Below, in pieces: positions 58,204-64,000 of a stretch of 64,000 nucleotides of DNA. Position numbers and translations under genes: made by a program. Every line of letters begins with the position of its first letter. Within the stretch, counting starts at the first letter, position 1. Origin of the DNA: Grammothele lineata (taxonomy: Eukaryota; Basidiomycota; Agaricomycetes; Polyporales; Polyporaceae); NCBI GenBank assembly GCA_002150815.3, contig NDFF03000144.1, positions 96,315 to 160,314 on the forward strand. Reading direction: 5' to 3'. Under the pieces are notes generated by a model, which did not search any database, was not told the DNA's origin, and worked only from the letters and a program-made list of their open reading frames with translations.

Positions 58204-60341
58204 CTACAGCTTGCGCCTTGCTTCAGCTCGAATCAGCTCCGCGGCACGGGGTGAGCGGGGCGTGATTGTACAGCGGCAATCTTCCGGATAACTAATAAGA
58301 CGCGATCGGTGCTACAGAGTCATTAACTCGTTCAAAATGAAGGATTGAACGTTGTGACGTACGAAACGAAGTTATCTATCATGCAAGGCACAATCGCGAA
58401 AGGCTGTCCGTAATTGTCCACCGGAGGCTTTATGTTGAAGACATGAAGCATCGAGGCGATGTTGAGGAACAACATTGCATCCGCAAATTACCTTCCTGGG
58501 CAAACCCTGTCGAGTGTAAAGGGGGTGATGATATGCATCTGGGTAGTATGAAATCTGGAGCGTACCTTCTTCCTGAACCAAAGACGAAGGCGGAAGGATC
58601 GCGTACATCTTCATTTAATTTTCCATCGCGGAGGAATCGTTCTGGATAGAATATATCCGGGTCCTTGTATTCCTGAGTGTCGTGCATACAACCCCTGAGA
58701 ATAGATAGTGGGCCAAAAGAGTATACTGCAGCCCCAAAGGACGTACAAGATATTTGCCACTAGTAGGCTTCCCCCGGGATGAAGTAACCCCGAAATTCGT
58801 CGTCTTTGATCGTGCAGTGCGCAATGCCGAGGGGTGACGTTGAACCATCTGAGCGCTTCTTTGATGATAGCGTTGACGTATACGAGAGAAGCCCGGTCTT
58901 CAAAATCGGGAAGACGGTCGGGGCCAAAGACGGCATCAAGTTCTGCCCGCGCTTTGTCTTGTGCACTAGGGTTGAGGGACAATGCGAGGCATGTCGCCTG
59001 CATCGTAGCGTATGTCTGTAATGATTCATGAGTACGCATATTCGCTGGCTCATCCTGAGGCGCGATGCATACGGTATCAGACCCGGCTATTAAGTACGAG
59101 GCTATAGGTAAGCCACAGCCGACGGGTAGACTGTGGAGTATGAGATGCGTACCTTCGAAGATAACCCCACAAACATTCCTGACGAGCTCCTCTACGCCCT
59201 CATGACCATTCCCTCCCTCTTCCGTACGAGACAGCCTCGATAAAAGTAGGTCCACGATGGGCGGGAGGTGTGGCAACGCTGGCTGTGTCTGTGCATGCAG
59301 AGCTCAGTTATGTAAGTATTGCTACGATCCTATAACTGCCACCTACAGAAGATGTGTTACGTTGAGCGAATAGAAGGTCCTTGACGCGATGACCCGCGCG
59401 TCGCCTGTCTCCAACTGCGTCTTGAAGCCAGCCCCAGGGGTCCGTGCTGGGAGATATGCGAGGGCTGGAATCAGATCGACTAGGTATCTTCCGAAGACTA
59501 TCGCCTCGCCATGTCCCTCCTTTGCGATCTCGATCGCCCTCACAAGGTCGTTGTCGATGTCTATCCCATAGACAATCTTGAGAATAGTAGCTGCGAAAGT
59601 GTTTCACACGACCACGGAGGACACGTCAGTATGTGGGATACGTAAGCCTGCGCCGAGAGAGCTTACTACTCAAAGTCCTTCCTGAACCTCGTCGGATCGT
59701 CCAACAGTTTGAGCAAAAACGCGCGCACGACGGCGCGCTGTACAGGTCGGTCCGCGTGAATCGCCGCGCCTGGGCCCTGAGGAGGCTGCCACAACGCGCG
59801 TCTATGACTCCGCCACCGCGGCCCGTAGCGCATGAGCCCGATCAGCCAATCACATTCCGTTCTACAGCCGCACGTTAGCGCGCAGGGCACGAGTCAGTGA
59901 CAGCAACTCAGACAGAAATCACTTGGAAATCACAACGTACAAGCGCACCATCGGTGTCTGGACTCTGCATACGGTCGGAAGTGTTCTTCGTCCGCCTGTG
60001 CATGAATTCCGAGATCGCATCTGCACTGTTGAGCATGATCATATTCCGTCCAAAAGTTTGAAAGTGGACTCGAATATCGCCTTCAAGCCGGAACTTGTCA
60101 AGTTGCCTAGTAATTTGGCGTCTGAATCACGAACAGCCCGATTTGTGGCACTCACCATACTGCTCTCCCAGGTCCCTTAATCCAATCCATGCCCTAACTT
60201 TGAATATGCTGAGGACATTTCCCACCAATCCCTTGTTTAGCGCGCCCAAAAGACAACCGACCGGATATAGACGAGAATGAAAAGGCCGGACAGAGAAATG
60301 ACTATGACGCGCGCGTAGACAGAGGAGTCTTGTGGTACCAT
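58204..60341 (-). pseudogene. Decayed cytochrome P450 (P450-8)
   Basis: The P450 exon plan can be followed from ATG 60341 to stop 58204, but it carries several lesions. In exon 1 the proline-rich hinge is deleted and a TAA occurs at 60239-60237, right after the anchor helix and W-A-R. In the K-helix exon a 2-base loss near 58833 shifts the frame after WFNVTP, and a 1-base loss near 58776 restores it, scrambling about 18 residues. In the heme exon a TAA at 58490-58488 directly follows C-P-G-R, where the other members have Y or H. Other blocks are well kept (KIVYGIDI, GRYLVDLIPALAYLP, EALRWFNVTP, CRCTITPRS). It is closest to P450-1. A working enzyme cannot be made; transcription is possible. 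Confidence 0.88.
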
Positions 60342-61054
60342 GAATACTGGATTTTACGCCGACTAAATTACCAATTTGCGTCGAACGAATGTCCCAAGAG
60401 TCCGCATAAAAACCAGCTCATGAGGATTGATTCCGAGGATTCTCATGGCGCCGTGAGTCACGCCATACGTCGCCATTGTGGGCATCGACAGAATGGGTAT
60501 CGGTATATCGAGCGCGCAGGGGTAGTACTAACAGTAAAAATGGAGCAAGATACAACCTTCGTATTGATACCGGACGGCACGAGGCATTATCACGAGCGCT
60601 GGCACAACGCATAGCTGAGATAATTGGGACAAGATCGAGCGCATGACGGTGGATCAAGCAATCGGATGGCCAAAAGCGAGAGCGGGGACTCACACGTTTG
60701 GCGAATAGCGCCACTAGCATACATCTTGATTCCACTAGTACTGTGCAGCGGAGCTATACATATAGCGGTCCTCCGATGGTCTCGGAAATTCGCTCGAAAT
60801 CGCTTCCGGCTGCATGAGCACCGTACGCCTCAAATAGCAGCTGAACGACACCGCGCAGCATCAGATGGGCCATCCAGATGTGAGCAGCGGCAGGAGTAAC
60901 AAGCGGCTCCCAGAAAATACCCTCAAAATACTGCATAACGAACAGCTATTGGCGCATGAGTGACTCAGTATCCTCTGCACCAAGTATGAGGCAAAAGGAA
61001 AGCGTACAATGGGAACTTAGCACGAGATAAGAACTACGCGCTATAATATTCTTT
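60342..61054. other. Spacer between P450-8 and P450-9
   Basis: 713 bases. No gene, RNA or repeat could be supported. Confidence 0.45.
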
Positions 61055-63157
61055 TCAAGCAGCTTGAGAGGCGATCCGATGTTCATCGTATTGACGGATC
61101 AATACCTCCGCAGCCTTCGACCGCGGCTTGATGGTGCATCTACAATCCTCGAGGACACTGGGAAGTTCACCTCAGTCCTTATCATGCTAACAACGTTGCT
61201 GAATGAATCCAACTTACGACACAATGCCAGTTGAAGCGCGTGGCTCGATGCGGATTGGCCGGCCGTGTTCGTCTAGCGGCAGTGAGATGTCCAGGGTGTG
61301 TAACACCGACGCGATATTGATGAAGAGACTTGAATCTGCAAAGTGCCTGCCGGGACAAATGCTACGGGATAAATGAGATGGGCTGCCACTGACAACAGGG
61401 CAGATAACACACCGGCGGCCAAAACCAAACGATATTCTGGCGGGATCAGCGGCGTCTTCGTCGGGCTTCCCATGTTTGAGATATCGCTCCGGAATGAACT
61501 CGTCTGGGCGTGAAAATACAATAGGATCATGAAGCATCTTCCTGCAGACGATGACTCGTACATTAGGGAGAACCTTACAGCTCAGAATGATAGAGCACGT
61601 ACCATGCGTTTGTCACAATCATTGTGCCTTTGGGGATCGAATACCCAGAGTACGTGTCGTCCTCGGTGCTGAGATGTGGGATGCCTAGCGGGACAGGAGT
61701 GTGCCATCGAATCGTCTCCTTCACCACAGCGTTGACGTAGGGGAGAGCATCCCGATCCTTCAACTCTGGGAGGCGAGTAGACCCGACAACCCTGTCGAGT
61801 TCTTCCCGAGCCCTAGCTTGTACGCCGGGGTAGAGTGACATCGCTAGAAAGAATGAACTCAAAGTTGCAAACGTCTACACGAGTCCGCGTGAGCTCTTAC
61901 TGAAGTGGATTATGTGCAACTACACTGTGCGCACTCACCGTGTCTAGACCGGCTGCGTATGTCACGAACGGTCGTCTAAAGTCAGTCATGGGACGATTTG
62001 AAGCTAAACCCCTTCTCACCTGCGTAGGCCAGGGCAGTGACGTCCTTGGCGTCTTCTATCTCGACTTCAGCATCGGGGTTCGACATTCCTTGAAGGATTG
62101 CGGCGAGAACGCTATCTGCCCCTTTGCCGGCGTTCTGCCAGTGGATGCAAATCAGTGATCGAATGATTTCTAACTACCGAAGGCGAATTTAACCCACGAG
62201 ACGCTTCTTCCCGTCGATGAAAGGCACCGAGCGGAAACGCTCTGTTAGGTGATGTGCCTGCCGTATGCGACGAATGCGACTACTTCCGGGTAGCCAGGTA
62301 GGAATGCTGGCCAGAATGGGGAAATATTCGAACAGCGAACTTGTATCCAATAATTCCACCGTCTCTACGCACTCATCAAACGCGGTCATATATCTGTCAT
62401 CTTCTTCGGCAACCTCCAATCCGTATACCATGTCGACAATTGTCGCACCAAGTGAGCTACATAAGTCTAGTTCAGACAAGGGAACAGGAAGCGATGAAGT
62501 CGTGCGTACTACCGGATATGTTCAAGAAGACGCTCCGGGCTCCTCAGAAGACGAGCAAGCAGCCTGTGCGAGCCGAACTCTTGCGATACATGGCGTTGCA
62601 GGACGGCAGCTTGGGTGAAATGCTGCCACATTAGACGTCGTTGGCGCCTCCATTGATCACCATATGGGGCGAACGCCAGATTCCACTCCCACCCCGTGCT
62701 AGCTCAGGAAGTGATCAGAACTAAATATGTGGTGTGAACAACGCGAGTGCACTTACAGCTTTACCAGATTCATCTGCAACCTGGATGAATATATGGCGGA
62801 CCGTTTTTCGAGCAGTTCGAATACATCAACAGGGTCATTGAGAACGAGAATAGACCGCCCTAGCACGTTTAGATACACTAGATTCCCTGGTATGCAGCCT
62901 TCTATCAACTCTGACCGCAATGTGAACTGATTCATCATACCATAACGACGAGAGAGCTCCTGATATCCCAGCCATGGCGATTCGCGCGGAATATCAAGTA
63001 GGTTTCCTATAAGCGGTATTCTGGACGGACCTGGAGGAAGGGGTGGTGAGCGAGAATGCTGAGAAGGATGTCGAGTACGCCAAAAGAGAAGAGCCGACAA
63101 GGCTGCTACGAGACCTGCGATGGTGACAGGCCACGGGCTAGACATCATGTCTAGCAT
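61055..63157 (-). CDS. Cytochrome P450 (P450-9)
   Basis: Ten exons: 63157-62941, 62886-62757, 62698-62510, 62456-62198, 62134-62020, 61952-61939, 61874-61603, 61541-61413, 61361-61218 and 61157-61055, giving 523 residues (519 if the second ATG at 63145 is used). Anchor helix VTIAGLVAALSALLFW, PPGPSRIPLIGN, C-helix WRRQRR, I-helix AGLDT from a 14-nt microexon, K-helix ETIR, PERY and FGFGRRICPGR. The PERY and AGLDT variants and the diverged middle region make it the most distant member of the array. Exon 4 is closed with donor GTGGGT; the next GT would break the frame. A TATATA at 63203-63208 lies about 46 bases upstream. ER monooxygenase, substrate unknown. Confidence 0.9.
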
Positions 63158-64000
63158 GAAGGAACATCTACTGTGGCCTTAAACTCTAAATCTGGGCCCC
63201 ATGTATATATGGACTGAGTGGCCTATCGCCGCCGTGAAAAATGACAGGACGTCCATCGTGCATGCCACCCCGACACCCACCCAGGACGTCACACGACAAC
63301 GACTCGAGGAGCAAATATACGTCATCTTACGTGACGCCATCGAGACCAGTTGAACATGCACAGAAGAACCTATTCATAGGAAATAAGTGAGACCAGGTAA
63401 CGTAAAGCAAGTATCCATACCGGGAACGGGGAATGAGCAAGAGAACCACAATGATTAAGTACTGTCGCAGAGGTCATCAAATAGTTAGACCTAGAATATA
63501 ATACTTACTCACCACGAAGCTCTTCAGCAAACATATCGCCATCTTCTTACTTATATAGAAGGGATGAAGTAGCCACATGAAGCAGAGATCAGTAAACCAA
63601 GTGCATGCGCAAGACCTACATGACAGTAGCACTTGAGTCGCACGCCTGCCAGTGAAGGCTACAATTTGGAAGCGCGCGTGAGATGTCGGAAAAAGCCTGG
63701 GAACCTCATAAGCGCATATGAGGCCAAAAAAGGCCAAAATGCAGCCGCTCACTTATGAGCGGCAAGAAATCTTATCAGGCACTCATGGGGCTCTCACGAA
63801 CAGCTTATGAGCGCGTTGTAATTGCGCTTATTCCCGTTTTTTAATGGCCTTATTGTCACCTTACGGGGTCATTACAGTAGCATACCAATGCTTTTCGAGG
63901 CGGTTGCGCAGGCCAATTAGCGTCCATTATCGCCAAATCAAGAGCAAATATTTCAGCGAAGAGGTACATTGTGTGCACATACAGGTATAAGGAGATAGAG
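63158..64000. other. Right-hand flank of the P450 cluster
   Basis: No gene is visible. 63690-63850 contains a group of short palindromes (see separate entry). The remainder is AT-rich and unassigned. Confidence 0.45.
63698..63815. repeat. Cluster of short palindromes sharing TTATGAGC
   Basis: Within about 120 bases there are CTCATA-x6-TATGAG, GGCC-A6-GGCC, CCGCTCA-CTTA-TGAGCGG (7-bp perfect arms) and another CTTATGAGCGCG. The repeated TTATGAGC word on both strands suggests a small foldback element or the end of one, but no terminal duplication was found. Confidence 0.4.

Noticed and set aside
30983..63157. Complete secondary-metabolite gene cluster
   Set aside because: No PKS, NRPS, terpene synthase, transporter or pathway regulator is visible; only P450s, one methyltransferase and an unrelated RhoGAP gene.
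1..64000. CRISPR arrays, operons, bacterial ribosome binding sites
   Set aside because: Intron-rich fungal nuclear DNA; no regularly spaced repeats of that type occur.

Overview
The window is nuclear DNA of a filamentous basidiomycete, most likely an agaricomycete of the wood-decay type. Genes are dense, on both strands, and broken by many 46-70 nt GT-AG introns. The histone H3, tRNA endonuclease, Pol III and bZIP genes are fungal, and there is a tandem array of the cytochrome P450 type expanded in wood- and litter-decay basidiomycetes. The species cannot be named from the sequence. All exon boundaries below were read by hand from splice sites, frame continuity and protein family motifs. Summed exon lengths are divisible by three in every complete gene listed.

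Bases 1-26200 hold ordinary housekeeping and regulatory genes: a 5'-truncated RING-H2 protein, a small Gln/Gly-rich protein, the mitochondrial S-adenosylmethionine carrier (PET8), tRNA endonuclease subunit SEN54, an F-box/LRR-like protein, mitochondrial FAD glycerol-3-phosphate dehydrogenase (GUT2), histone H3, a Ser/Pro-rich protein of unknown function, RNA polymerase III subunit RPC11 (with a 7-nt microexon), a second F-box protein, a SPRY protein, the Golgi nucleoside diphosphatase GDA1, and a Gcn4/Cpc1-type bZIP activator.

Bases 26222-30982 have no convincing protein gene. The first 2.6 kb look like the leader and promoter of the bZIP gene. On its strand there is a TATA box, two copies of the Gcn4 target site TGACTCA, an E-box, a CRE palindrome, short upstream ORFs and a candidate leader intron.

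Bases 30983-63157 are a P450 cluster: eight intact genes, one decayed gene with several lesions, and one isolated relic exon. A RhoGAP/CRAL-TRIO protein and a class I methyltransferase lie among them. P450-6 and P450-7 belong to a roughly 3.4-kb segmental duplication that includes both flanks. P450-3, -4 and -5 form a second tandem family, and P450-8 (dead) resembles P450-1. Several members carry a 14-nt microexon that encodes the I-helix oxygen-activation motif. No polyketide synthase, NRPS or terpene synthase is visible, so this is a P450 array with one methyltransferase rather than a proven biosynthetic cluster.
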